Source: Effrenium voratum | Taxonomy: Eukaryota > Sar > Dinophyceae > Suessiales > Symbiodiniaceae | Length of the DNA: 64,000 bases | NCBI GenBank assembly: GCA_963377175.1 | Contig: CAUJNA010001757.1 | Coordinates: 840,515-904,514 of the forward strand | Direction: 5' to 3' | Part shown: in pieces, positions 22,691 through 32,892 of the stretch | Layout: each line of letters begins with the position of its first letter | How positions within the stretch are numbered: position 1 is the first letter of the stretch | Position numbers and translations under genes: made by a program | Notes under the pieces: generated by a model | Told to the model about the DNA's origin: nothing | The model's database searches: none | Seen by the model: only the letters and a program-made list of their open reading frames with translations

Positions 22691-24178
22691 CGAGTTTTAG
22701 GGTTTAGGGGTTTAGGGTTTAGGGTTATGTTTTTAGGGTTTAGGGTTTTTAGGGTTTGGGGTTTTTAGGGTTTAGGGTTTAAGGCTTAGGGTTTAGGGTT
22801 TTTAGGGTTTAGGGGTTAGGGGTTTCAGGGTTTAGGGTTTAGGGTTTAGGGTTTTTAGGGTTTAGGGGCTTCAGGGTTTAGGATCTTTAGTGTTTAGGGT
22901 TTAGGGTTTAGGGTTGGGGTTTAGGGATTTTAGGGTCTTCGGGGTTTAGGATCTTGAGTGTTTAGGGTTTTCAGGGTTAAGGGTTTCTAGGGTTTAGGGT
23001 TTTAGGGTTTATGGATTTTAGGGTTTAGGGTCTTAGGGTTTAGGGTTTTTAGGGTTTGGGGGTTTCAGGGTTTAGGATCTTTAGTGTTTAGGCTTTTTAG
23101 GGTTTAGGGTTTTTAGGGTTTAGGATCTTCAGTGTTTAGGGGTTTTAGGGTTTAGGGTTTTTACGGTTTAGGGTTTGTAGGGTTTAGGGATTTTATGGTT
23201 TAGGGTCTTCAGGGTTTAGGATCTTCAGTGTTCAGGGTTTTTAGGGTTAAGGGTTTTTAGGGTAAAGTTTAGGGTTTTTAGGGTTTAGGGATTTTAGGGT
23301 CTTCGGGGATTAGGATCTTCAGTGTTTAGGGTTTTTAGGGTTAAGGGTTCTTAGGGTTCAGGGTTTTTAGGGTTTAGGGTTTTTAGGGTTTAGGGGTTTC
23401 AGGGTTTCGGATCTTCAGTGTTTATGGTTTTTAGGGTTAAAGGTTTTTAGGGTTTAGGGTTTTTAGGGTTTAGGGTTTTTAGGGTTTAGGGATTTTAGGG
23501 TCTTCAGGGTTTAGGATCTTCAGTGTTTAGGGTTTTTAGGGTTAAGGGTTTTCTGGGTTTAGGGCTCTTAGGGTTTAGGGGTTTTAGGGTTTAGGGTCTT
23601 CAGGGTTTAGGATCTTCAATGTTTACGGTTCTTAGGGTTAAGGGTTTTCAGCGTTTAGGGTTTTTAGGGTTTAGGGTTTTTAGGGTTTAGGATCTTTAGT
23701 GTTTAGGGTTTTTAGGGTTTAGGGTTTAGGGTCTAGGGGTTTAGGGTTTAGGGTTAGGGTTTAGGGATTTTAGGGTCTTCGGGGTTTAGGATCTTCAGTG
23801 TTTAGGGTTTTTAGGGGTTAAGGGTTCTTAGGGTTTAGGGTTTTTAGGGTTTAGGGTTTTTAGGGTTTAGGGGTTTCAGGGTTTAGGATCTTCAGTGTTT
23901 ATGGTTTTTAGGGTTAAGGGTTTTTAGGGTTTAGGGTTTGTAGGCTTTAGGGTTTTTAGGGTTAAGGGTTTTCAGGGTTTAGGGTTTTTAGGGTTTAGGG
24001 TTTAGGGGTTTCAAGGTTTAGGATCTTTAGTGTTTAGGGTTTAGGGTTTTTAGGCTTTAGGGTTTTTAGGGTTTAGGATCTTCAGTGTTTAAGGATTTTA
24101 GGGTTTAGGTTTTTTCAGGGTTCAGTTTTTTTGGGTTGAGGCTTTTTAGGGTTTAGGGTTTTCGGGGTTTAGGATCTT
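22690..24178 (+). repeat. Interstitial telomere-like block (TTTAGGG, degenerate)
   Basis: About 1.5 kb made almost entirely of TTTAGGG and its expanded form TTTTTAGGG. A recurring spacer word, AGGATCTTCAGTG, breaks it at intervals of about 100-250 bp, giving a higher-order pattern. TTTAGGG is the telomere repeat of plants and of the dinoflagellates examined so far. The block is internal and degenerate, so it is an interstitial or subtelomeric remnant, not a chromosome end in this window. Confidence 0.93.
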
Positions 24179-24589
24179 TGACAACACGCCGAATGAAGCT
24201 TCTAAAACACATCCTTGATTCCAGGAGCTCCCCTCATTACATTCAGGGACTTTCGGTGAAAGCGAATCAGTCCAGGCTAGCTGCTCTGTAGCTACACTCC
24301 TTCACCACACATGGCTTGAGCATGGCACTGAAAGCAAACAAAGACGCAAATGCCGCACCGTACCGCACGTGACCCATAGTAGACACCTATGGCAGTTTCT
24401 CAGAATATTCTCTAAGAGCTGTAAAGCCCCAAAACACCTAAGATCATCTGTGCCCACACAATACTTGTGAGTACTGCATTTGTGAAGTTTAGAGCATAGG
24501 GGACCGCCATCAATCTGACTCATCTGCGCCCACCACGCGGGTAGAAACGAGCGGATTCCCGCGGGTACAGACGAGTCGCAAAACGCGGG
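24179..24589. other. No gene; contains two more TGACTCATCTGCGCCCAC repeats
   Basis: Non-coding as far as I can see. The CATCTG-GCCCAC word occurs at about 24440 and 24525. An 18-bp word containing CGGGTACAGACGAG is duplicated at 24563-24605. Confidence 0.55.
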
Positions 24590-24960
24590 TACAGACGAGG
24601 GGCCTACCCTCCCGGCCAGAAGCGTTCCAGACCCGCGTCCTGCCGTGGCTCAGGCGAACGCACGCACGGCGCCACAAAGCAACGTGATCAAAAAAGAAAC
24701 GGATGCAATCAGCCCGGGCGACGATGTAAACATCATCGAGGTAAGCCAACAGCAACTTGTTGGGCTCCAAACAAACTTGGACTTCCACAAGCGCGTCCCG
24801 CACGCCACGCGAATACAGGGCCGGCATGAAGGGGTCTCCCTGCTCTCCCCCCTCGGCCTGAAAGATTGCGCTGTGCCCTCAGGGTCTTGCCACACGAACT
24901 GTCACATGGAAGCGTAGAACAAGCGGACGAACGGGAGACGCGGCGAGGCGTTTGGGGGCC
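24590..24960 (-). pseudogene. LINE-type reverse transcriptase palm fragment
   Basis: Reading down from 24940, one frame gives PFVRLFYASMSQFVWQDPEG. After one frameshift the next gives AEGGEQGDPFMPALYSRGVR, then LLLAYLDDVYIVARADCIRF, then HGRTRVWNASG. The order LPFVRLFY, QGDPFMPALY, YLDD, WNA is a complete RT palm with an intact YLDD box. Both ends are cut off, and the C-terminus runs into repeats. It is a 5-prime and 3-prime truncated LINE relic. Confidence 0.85.
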
Positions 24961-25069
24961 GAGCGACCTGCTCGCTGACGCCCGGTCGGAATACGGGCCG
25001 GCGCCGAGCCGCCTGCCCGCGTGAGCTTCGGCGCTTTTTCACGTTTCACCCAGTACTTGCTCTCACTTT

Positions 25070-25260
25070 GCGGCGTGTGGCAACACAAAGCGCACGCGCG
25101 GCAATCTGGCAGCGCTTGGAGACAAAATGACGGCGCACGCGGCACTGGCAAGCATGCAGTCTGCAATCTGGAAATCTTGAGAGACAAGCAAATGCGCACA
25201 CTGGCGGGCGTGCGGCCTGGCAATCTGGCCAAATTTGGGAGACAAGGGAATGAGTCCCGG
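25070..25260 (-). repeat. 57-bp tandem repeat family, minus orientation
   Basis: About three copies of the reverse complement of the unit described at 21341-21545 (for example CACTGGCGGGCGTGCGGCC and GGGAGACAAG). Confidence 0.75.
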
Positions 25261-25604
25261 CAAGGCCTTGCAGGGTCTCTACTCCCACCGGCGGCTTTGC
25301 GCCGTCAACACACGCCTCCCCGAACAGCGGGAGCTGCAGCAGGCTGGCCAGCGCTCGGGCAGTCCACCGCCGCACATGGGGGCGGTACGGGAGACAGTGA
25401 AGATGGCCGCCTGCTTGGGACAGGAGCAGTGTGCGGGAGGCAGGATCAAACTCGGTTCCGCCGGCGCACGCTGTACGCCCGCAACGAGCACAACTGAGAA
25501 ATTGCTGGCAACGACAGGGTGTTGCTCTTGGATCGTAGACAGGGTGTCAGCTCAAGATGCCGAAATTACCGCGCTCGGCAGGCCATCCACCCCGGGCTGG
25601 CGGG
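25261..25604. other. No gene seen
   Basis: Spacer between the inverted 57-bp arrays. Open frames on both strands have no motif. Confidence 0.5.
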
Positions 25605-25985
25605 AGCTGGGCCCGTGCGCATCTACTTGTCTCCCAGTGCGTTGCCTTACGTTGCCAGATCGTCGGGCTGCACGCTCGCCAGTGCGCGCATTCACTTGTC
25701 GCCCTGAGCGCTGCCGGATAGCGGGCCGCATGCTTGCCAGTGTGCGCTTTTACTTCTCCCCCAGCACCGCATGCTCGCCGCTGCACCAACCCTTTTACTT
25801 GTCTCCTAGTAAGTTCCTCGGGCGGCATGCTCGCCAGTGTGCGCGGTCGTATCTCCCAGCACGTGCCTTTGTTTGTCTCGCTGCCAGCTCGCCCGCATGC
25901 TCGCCAGCGCGCGCATCTGCTTGGTCTGTCTTCCAGTGCTGCCAGACCGCCGGGCCGCAGGCTCGCCATGCTCGCATGGGCGTGT
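25605..25985 (+). repeat. 57-bp tandem repeat family, plus orientation, 6-7 units
   Basis: Units contain GCATGCTCGCCAGTGTGCGC and ACTTGTCTCCCAG. Together with 25070-25260 they form a large imperfect inverted repeat with a spacer of about 350 bp. Confidence 0.75.
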
Positions 25986-26215
25986 CCGCCGTCGGCGCAC
26001 AAGAACAACACACAAAAGTTGTCCTTGGTGCCCACAAGCGCGCCCACTGTCGGCGCACAAGTGCTTCTCATTGGCGCAGCGTGTTCACCGCCGGCGCACT
26101 TAAGTGTTGACTGTTGGCGCATAGGCATGTCCACTGTCGTCGCGCAAAAGAGTCCATTGTTGGCGTGCATGTGTATTCAGGCGCAAGAGTGTGCCCTGTT
26201 GGCCGCGTAAAAAAA
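25986..26215. repeat. About 30-bp tandem repeat (TGTCGGCGCACAAG)
   Basis: Seven or eight diverged copies of a unit with the core CCACTGTTGGCGCACAAG, spaced about 27-33 bp. Confidence 0.65.
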
Positions 26216-26447
26216 CGTTTCTGAAGTCTGTTGGCCTCGGCGTATCCAGTGTTGGAAGATGCTTACCAGGGATTGCTGGAGGACGACGACGCCGACTTCT
26301 GCTTGCCTCTGTAATTACGAGGGGTGAAATTGAGCAGGGCAAGGCGAGGCGCTGCCAACCACGGGCGGTCTCCGGCAATCAAGAAACCGTCACCCTCACG
26401 GCAAGCGCTGCGGCTGTGGGACTGGTGCTACGAAGGAGGGCACGAGT

Positions 26448-26567
26448 GAACTACATAGAGGAGAGTTGGAACGACTACGACTATGACAACAACTGGAATT
26501 GGAATGACAACAGCTATGAAGAAACAGCAGACTACATTGGAGGCATCAACGAGTCACACACCGTTTG
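26448..26567 (+). pseudogene. Short acidic, Asn/Tyr-rich segment upstream of the protease
   Basis: The frame ending at a TGA at 26566-26568 encodes an Asn/Asp/Tyr/Trp-rich tail (YDYDNNWNWNDNSYEETADY). It lies where the end of gag would be in a copia element. I see no zinc knuckle, so the gag assignment is from position only. Confidence 0.4.
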
Positions 26568-26744
26568 ACACATCAGACAGGCAAAGTCACTACCACACAG
26601 GCGCAAATCAAAATCACTACTTGGAAAGAAAGCAACGCGCACGCCATCATGGAACGACCACAAGAGGACACAACACAACTGCGCTTCGACATAGCAGCAG
26701 CAACACAACAGCAAAGAAACAAGAAGATTGAGGACACCATCACA

Positions 26745-27355
26745 CACTACATCATGTGCTCCAACTTCAAGTCATACCACCGCCTGCTGATCGACTCAGG
26801 AGCATCTACACGCGTTTGCCCAGAGGACTACGCGCCAGATCTACCACTATGACCTTGTGGAGAATCAGTTCCGCAACTCTACACGGTCACCAACAAGAAG
26901 ATCCCTGTCTACGGCATCAAGTATGTTCCCTACAAGCAGGACAACTTCAGGATCATGATACCCTACTACGTTTGTGATGTGAAGTATCCTATCCTCAGTG
27001 CATCAAGACTACTTGAGAGAGGATATGGACTCGGCTTCAATCAACGACACTGCGCCATCACACATGGATCACAACAAGCACATCTCATCACACAGCAGAA
27101 AAGATCGACATCCCTACAGGTTCGACATCTTACTACAGACAATGGAAAATCCATTGTTGTGACTCAACCTACAGAGAAAGCAAAACAACAACAAGAACAA
27201 ATCGAACCACTCACACACACAGACCAAGGGTTGCGACAGATCCTTGGTGGAAACGCTGACTACTGGAAACTTGATGGCGACTACGCCACCAAAGTTCACA
27301 AACAACCACGCAAAGCACTTTTCACACGGCTGCCCAATACCAGAAAAAGAACTAG
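26745..27355 (+). pseudogene. Copia protease and protease-integrase linker, with an in-frame TGA
   Basis: YHRLLIDSGASTRVCPEDYA holds the DSG active site. A single TGA at 26850-26852 interrupts the frame, which then stays open: LYTVTNKKIPVYGIKYVPY, then YPILSASRLLERGYGLGF (the retropepsin flap and C-terminal part), then DYWKLDGDYATKVHKQPRKA, a linker seen before integrase in related polyproteins. The stop could be a mutation or a leaky codon; since the rest is decayed, mutation is more likely. Confidence 0.78.
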
Positions 27356-27854
27356 ATGATTGGCGACTAACCATCATCAACAGACAAGGGCAAGAGCAAG
27401 AACAACTACAAGAGAACCCGAAACAACTTTCCAAGCAAGAGCTACAAAGAAGACTAGAAGGTGACAACTGGACTGGAGAAACCAGATTCAGAAGAAAGAT
27501 AACACCTACACGCAGAGCAACGTCAAGGACCACACACACCAACAAGACAGAGCTCACAACCACAACAACTAATGGAGACACCACCAACAAAACCAAAGGT
27601 TCAACTACGAGCTCCGCAAAAGATATGGAGACCCAAAGCAGCACCCTTCTACAGACCTTGACACCACAAAACCAAAGGCGACCATGCACAGACCACTAAC
27701 AGCACAAGAAGAAAACCAGGACTACTGGAAAAAAAGGTGAACACTGGATAAGACACCACATATCACTTAGAACGACACTGTTCACTCCAACAGATGGACC
27801 AGGACATCCACCAATCAACACACTCGAGCAGAACTACAATCACCAACAACAACT
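27356..27854 (+). pseudogene. A/C-rich linker of copia element 2
   Basis: Two overlapping open frames encode Gln/Thr/Asn-rich low-complexity protein with no motif. I take it as the disordered stretch between protease and integrase, now frameshifted. Confidence 0.45.
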
Positions 27855-28597
27855 TTGGAGAAGCTTCGCAACGCAAAGATGACTGGACAGTCATGGGCAA
27901 CGCAGCACTACCATTTCAATGGAAAGGAACAACAAGGTCACAACTTGACACACCTACTGTACAGAAACTGGTGCCCAATTTGCGCACAAGGCAAGGGACG
28001 CCAAGACAACTACAAGAAACAACAAGCACGGCAACCCGTCATTCAAGTAGATTTTGCCTACATCAAATCACAACAAGAGCCAAAGACCATACCAGTCTTA
28101 ACGGCAGTTGGTGTTACTACACAACTGTGTATGGCAGCAATGGTCCCGGACACACCATCAATGATGGGCTACATGGTCAACCACCTACAAGCATTCATCT
28201 TTGAGCGCGGAAGAACACAAGGCATACCACAAAACGACAACGAAGACACGCTCCACACACTTCTAAAAGCTACAGCAGCCAAAGTTGGCTCAATGACTGT
28301 TCGACATGCACTCTCCTACAGCAGTAACAGTCAAGGAAGCAGACAATGACACTTCTTGGACAGACACGCGTCCACAAGTTGAAAGCAACTACAGCATGAA
28401 AGCACTGTCTACTACCTTGGACAGTACGACATGCAGCATGGACGGTGCATCGCTACGTCATCCACTCCGACGGCTACACAAGCTTCGAACGCCTCTGGGG
28501 AAGAAACTACGAGCGAGCAATTTGCGAATTTGGCGAAACACTACTTTACCTTCCATCACAACACAAGAAACTTCGGAAAGCTCTTTGGGAACTTGAA
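27855..28597 (+). pseudogene. Copia integrase, frameshifted
   Basis: The first part shows the HHCC zinc-binding segment (HNLTHLLYRNWCPICAQGKG) and then VIQVDFAYIKSQQEPKTIPV with the first catalytic Asp. The frame changes near 28300. The last part (HRYVIHSDGYTSFERLWGRN, then FGETLLYLPSQHKK) is the end of the core and the start of the C-terminal region. The reading stops at about 28600, where an insertion begins, and resumes at about 30262. Confidence 0.82.
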
Positions 28598-28959
28598 CTT
28601 GCACTTGACGCTTTAGCGCTGGAGAAGTCTTTCGAGTTTGCGTTTGGACCTCCATTCGGTTTTGAGTTGCTGGACTTGAGTTTGCCTCTGGCTTAGTATC
28701 GCTGAGGCCTCCCTTGCAGTTCCGTTTGATTTGGTATTGGCGAGGCTTCCGGTTCGGGCTTCATTCGGTTTAGAACTGGGGGATTTGAGTTTTCAACTGA
28801 TTTTTGTTGTACGGCGCCTCTTTTTGAGTTCGGGTTTGGGTGTCCATTTGATTTAGCATTCATCTATAAAGGGTTCACAAGTCACGTTAGACATCGGCTG
28901 GGCTCTTTCCTGCAGCGCTTTTCGGCTCGAAACCTTGCCCAGGCCTTTTTGAGGCGCTT

Positions 28960-29215
28960 CGGTGGCGTTGAGGTTTGCTTACAAGCGTGCCACATGTCGA
29001 TGAAACCGTTACGCCAAAAGACGGTTGCCAAATAATTTCAGAAAGCAAAAGCGCTTCCATAGGTGCTGCCACGTTTCGAAAAAACGATAATGAGCCTGGA
29101 ACCGAAAGGCGCTACCCAAAACACACGCGCGCTGCCACATTTCAAAAAAAAACGCGATGAACCGAAAGGCTCTTCCCGATGTCACGGGCGCTGCCACATT
29201 TCAAAACATCGCAAA
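28960..29215. repeat. GGCGCTGCCAC repeat family, copy block 1
   Basis: About three units of 60-70 bp with the words GAACCGAAAGGCGCT, CCCAAAACA and GCGCTGCCACATTTC. The same family is at 29590-30240 and 51540-51775. Confidence 0.75.
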
Positions 29216-29530
29216 GTCTTCAGGTTTTGAACATCGACCACGCGGATCTCCGCAGAGGGTCGCAGTCGCGAGATCCAACTTCCACCCCGGCGCAAAACTA
29301 GCATACATAGCTGCTTACGCCGAAACTGTGCACCTTGGCCCTCTGCCACTTGGCCTTGCGCAACTTGGCTCTGCGTGTGCAACTTGGGTCCGTGCGACTT
29401 GGCTCTGCGCCACGTGGCTCTGCGCAACTTGGCTCTGCGCAACTTGCTCTGTGCAACTTGGCTCTGTGCAACTTGGCTCTGTGCAACTTGGCTCTGTGCA
29501 ACTTGGCTCCGTGCAGTTTGGTCCAAGGGC
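29190..29530 (-). repeat. Reverse copy of the 18.4-18.9 kb repeat complex
   Basis: Bases 29225-29275 contain the reverse complement of the GACCCTCTGCGG...GGTCGATGTTC unit. Bases 29390-29520 are about nine copies of the 15-bp unit GCAACTTGGCTCTGT, which is the diverged reverse complement of ACTTGCACGAGCCAA at 18.53-18.69 kb. Confidence 0.7.
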
Positions 29531-29589
29531 TTGGTGCTTTCGGACAAAACATGTGTCAAAACGAAACACAATTGTAAAAGTCTGGACTC

Positions 29590-30245
29590 CCTGAACATGC
29601 TACGTTTCAAAAAACATATGTTGAACCAAAAGGCCGCGCCTCCCAAGAACATGGGCGCTGCCAAGTCTCAAGCAAAAAGAAACAAAACCTACGCGCTGCC
29701 GCACACAAAAAACAAACGTGTCTGGAACAGAAAGGCGTTTCCCAAAACACGGGCGCTGCCAGGTTTCAAAAAGCCAAAAGAAATAAACAAAACACTTCCC
29801 AAAGCATGAGCGCTGCAAGGTTTTGAGGAAACACATGCTGTAAACCGCGCGTCCCAAAACATAGGCGCTGCCACGTTGCTTGGAAAAGAAAGGCCCGCAA
29901 CACGGGTGCAATAAACCAAAAGGCGCTTGCCAAAACATTGACAGTACACGTTTTCAAACAAACACGTGTGCGACGCTGCCACTTTTCAAAACAGCGTCGG
30001 AAAACACACACAAAGGCACTTCTCAATGAGCAGGTCTGGCGCAGAAAAAGGCCTCATGCCACGTTTCGAGGGGTGATTCCAACAACATGGGCTCTTCCAT
30101 GATTGAAAAACACATGTGTAAATACGAAAGCGCTTCCCAAAAGATGAGTAAGGCGCCGCCAAAAACACGAATGCTGCAATGTTAAAAAACATGCTTCCCG
30201 AAGGATGGGCGCTGCCACACCAAAAAGTCTGGAACAGAAAGACGC
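29590..30245. repeat. GGCGCTGCCAC repeat family, copy block 2
   Basis: About ten diverged units of 50-75 bp with GGGCGCTGCCA and CCAAAACA words. Open frames of up to 144 codons here are repeat artefacts. Confidence 0.75.
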
Positions 30246-30262
30246 GCCCCAAACACATGCAG

Positions 30263-30804
30263 AAATGCATTTGGCTCGGTCAAGCTTCCGAAGCCGGAGA
30301 AAACTACGTCGCAACAGAACAAGGCGTACTGAAAGTACGAACAATACGGAGGCTACAACCAAATACGAAACAAAGTCTTCGCAACACTGTTGGACACGCA
30401 ACTACAATCGTCAGAAAAGAGACGAGCTACACAAGACGTTGGACAACAGACGTGACGGACGATATCGTCGCGGAACCCGCAACAAAACTACAACGCGCTA
30501 CGTCACCTCCACGACTTCCGTCGACCTCGGCGTCAAAATCACGACCACTACCGGATAGCCCATGGCTACATCACCAACCTGACGACAACATCCACAGGCA
30601 CCACCTCGACAAACACTAACGCGTGACTCCGGAAGAAGTAATGCAACCGACCAAAGCCTCAAAGGACACTACAACCAGATCAACGGAAGAAGCCACCAAA
30701 GAACCACAACCGCTACGACAGAAAATTAATGCAGTGACACTTTCCAACGGAACATTCATCACTTCCTACACAAGCGACGACACCTCAGAAGACCAACCCA
30801 TACT
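30263..30804 (+). pseudogene. Integrase C-terminal region and linker of copia element 2
   Basis: One frame reads CIWLGQASEAGENYVATEQG, then VLKVRTIRRLQPNTKQSL, matching the segment between integrase and RT in copia polyproteins. It then becomes Thr/Arg/Asp-rich linker in shifting frames. It ends at the foldback element at about 30805. Confidence 0.7.
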
Positions 30805-31096
30805 TGGATGGGCGGCCTACTTGCTATGTAGTTGGCGAACGTAAGCGACTTGCCAAGCCACTCGCAAGTTGCTAACATGAGTTAGTAAGTCCGTAAGTCT
30901 GACTTAGCGGACTCACAACCTGGCTAAGTCCACATGGCGAGTTAGAGGACTTAGCTAAACTACTTAGCTAAGTCCTCTAACTCGCCAAGTGGACTCAGCC
31001 AGGTTGTAAGTCCTATTTCTCAAGTTTGGCAACTTGCCAGTGGCTTAGCAAATCGCCTAATTTCGCCAATTACACAGCACGTCGGCCGCCCATCAA
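30805..31096. mobile_element. 290-bp foldback element (near-perfect palindrome)
   Basis: Both halves are complementary from the outer GATGGGCGGCC (30807-30817) and GGCCGCCCATC (31084-31094) to the centre, where TTAGCTAA at 30951-30958 pairs with 30964-30971 around a 5-base loop. There are only scattered mismatches. It interrupts the linker of copia element 2: RT-proximal protein sequence (IKVIFDNEGYDGAQLL) starts directly after it. It encodes nothing and resembles a foldback MITE. Confidence 0.85.
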
Positions 31097-31905
31097 AGTA
31101 ATCTTCGACAACGAAGGTTATGACGGAGCACAACTGCTGGAAGGAATGAAGCACGAGTGAAACCAAATGAAACGAGACGTCTACGACGAAGTAGATGCGT
31201 CTACAGTCGACGACAACGTCATCAAAGAAACAATGCCTACAAGGTCCACAGAACGAAAGGACCAGGCGTACGAAGTAGAATCGTCGCAAAGGCTACACCG
31301 AGAAGATCGAGGACGAAGACACCGTCTACGCCACGGACACTTCTCGCTCTACGAATGTCACGACCAAACTGGATCGCACGACTAGGCGACGTCTCTACGG
31401 CATTTCTACACGCGCCCGTACCACAAGACCACGACGGCAAACAACGCTACGTCTACCTTTGGCCATCTAAAGAACTTTGTCCACTACAGAACAAACTGTG
31501 GCGGCTAAAGAAAGCCATGTGTGGACTACGCAGTTCACCTAAAGCATGGCAGGACTACCTGGCTGAAGTACTACAAAAGCTCAGCTTTGTGAGACTAAAG
31601 TCAGAACCCAACGTCTACACCAATGCGAGTCGCGACTGCTACATCATGGTCTACGTGGACGACCTGTTGGTACTTGGAGACAAAACTACTGTCGACTCTA
31701 TCTTCGAGGCCATCCAGAAGCAGGTACTACTCAAGCACATTGGCTACCTCGAGCCTGGTTTAACAATTCCTGGGAAGAAACATCGAGCACTTCGGCAATT
31801 ACTGCGCTCTTGGACTTCAGGACGCCTACATCGACAACATGAATGACCAACTGCAACACAGTGACCAGTCCAGGAGTCGCCCACTAGAAACCAACAATAG
31901 AGGAT
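31097..31905 (+). pseudogene. Copia reverse transcriptase
   Basis: Two frames are used. RT N-terminal sequence (FDNEGYDGAQLLEGMKHE, a TGA, then NQMKRDVYDEVDASTVDD) shifts near 31230 to GPGVRSRIVAK and WIARLGDVSTAFLHAPVPQD with the first catalytic Asp. YVYLWPSKELCPLQNKLWRL follows, then KAMCGLRSSPKAWQDYLAEV, and the intact active site IMVYVDDLLVLGD. The frame is lost again after HIGYLEPG near 31755. Confidence 0.88.
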
Positions 31906-32607
31906 GAAGCACTACTCGGCCACGAACAACACAAAAGGTACAGAAGAATTGTTGGTAAACTTCAATTGTTAGCATACACAAGACCAGACATCGCCTACGC
32001 AACAAAAGAACTGGCACGAGACCTCGCAGCACCTACAGAACTTTCACAAAAGAGAGTCAAGCACCTACTACGCTACTTGCGCGGCACCAAACACTACACA
32101 TTCACGATAGAACCAACAACAACATTAAGAGCAAACACCAACAACATCCTGGATCTCGACGTTCATGTCGACGCTGACTGGGCAGGATGCCCTACTACCA
32201 GGAAATCAACTTCAGGTTTCAACATCATCTTTCTTAGAACAACAGTTGCAGTTGGCAGCAGAACACAGGCTACATTAGCACTCAGCTCAGTCTACACAAT
32301 TTGCACAGGAGTTCATGAGGGACTACACCTCAGAAACTTCCTACTCGAAGCCAACATTTGCAGCAAGCTAAACCAACACATTCACGCAGACACCGCAGCA
32401 GGCAAGAGCATTGCTACGCGACACGGTACAAGCAAACGAGCAAAACACATCGACCTCAAATTCCTCTACACACAAGACCTCATCAAACACGACGTCATCA
32501 GAATCCTTAAGATCAACACACTTCACAACAGCGCAGATTTGTTTACCAAATACGTCAGCAAGAAAGCACTACACAGGCTCATCCAGCACATTGAGATACG
32601 CATTTAG
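31906..32607 (+). pseudogene. Copia RNase H, lacking the catalytic Glu segment
   Basis: A single open frame carries LAYTRPDIAYATKELARDLA, VHVDADWAGCPTTRKSTSGF (first Asp), QHIHADTAAGKSIATRH (third acid) and LHNSADLFTKYVSKKALHRL (last Asp), ending at a TAG at 32605-32607. At about 32284 the sequence reads LALSSVYTICTG. Relatives have a longer S-x-E-x-E-Y-type segment here, so a few codons including the catalytic Glu appear deleted. The enzyme should be inactive. Confidence 0.87.
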
Positions 32608-32629
32608 CACTACGAACGACCAGCACAAA

Positions 32630-32892
32630 TGTTTCACACCAACACCAACACCGACACCGACACCGACACCGACACCCACACCAACACCGCCACCGACACC
32701 GACACCAACACCAACACCACCACCCCCACCACCAACAACAACAACCACAACCACAACCACAACCACAACCGCAACCGCAACCACAACCACAACCGCAACC
32801 ACAACCACAACCACAACCACAACCACAACAACAACAACAACCACAACCACAACAACAACAACAACAACAACAGCATTAGCAGCAACAACAAC
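32630..32892. repeat. Microsatellite (ACCAAC / ACCGAC / AACCAC)
   Basis: About 260 bp of ACCGAC and ACCAAC passing into AACCACAACCGC and ACAACA, just downstream of the RNase H stop. All frames stay open, giving poly-Thr, Asn-His or Pro-Thr artefacts (and poly-Val or Leu-Trp on the other strand). Confidence 0.95.

Larger units (their letters stand above)
28600..30262. mobile_element. 1.7-kb insertion inside copia element 2, made of repeat families
   Basis: The integrase reading breaks off after SQHKKLRKA near 28590 and resumes with CIWLGQASEAGENYVATEQG near 30265, which in related proteins are adjacent. The inserted DNA differs in base use and consists of repeats: TTGAGTTT-rich sequence (28600-28860), a unit of about 65 bp containing AACCGAAAGGCGCTTCCC and GGGCGCTGCCAC (28960-29210 and 29590-30240), and the 15-bp array at 29330-29520. 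No terminal repeats or transposase are seen, so how it arrived is unknown. Confidence 0.7.
26430..32620 (+). mobile_element. Ty1/copia retrotransposon 2, decayed and twice interrupted
   Basis: The plus-strand order is short Asn/Tyr-rich gag-like piece, protease, integrase, RT, RNase H, the copia order. Base use is strongly A/C-rich on the coding strand, unlike the GC-rich copia elements 1 and 3, so it is a different family. It is broken by a 1.7-kb insertion at about 28600-30262 and a 290-bp foldback at 30805-31096, plus several frameshifts and stop codons. I did not find LTRs. Confidence 0.88.
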
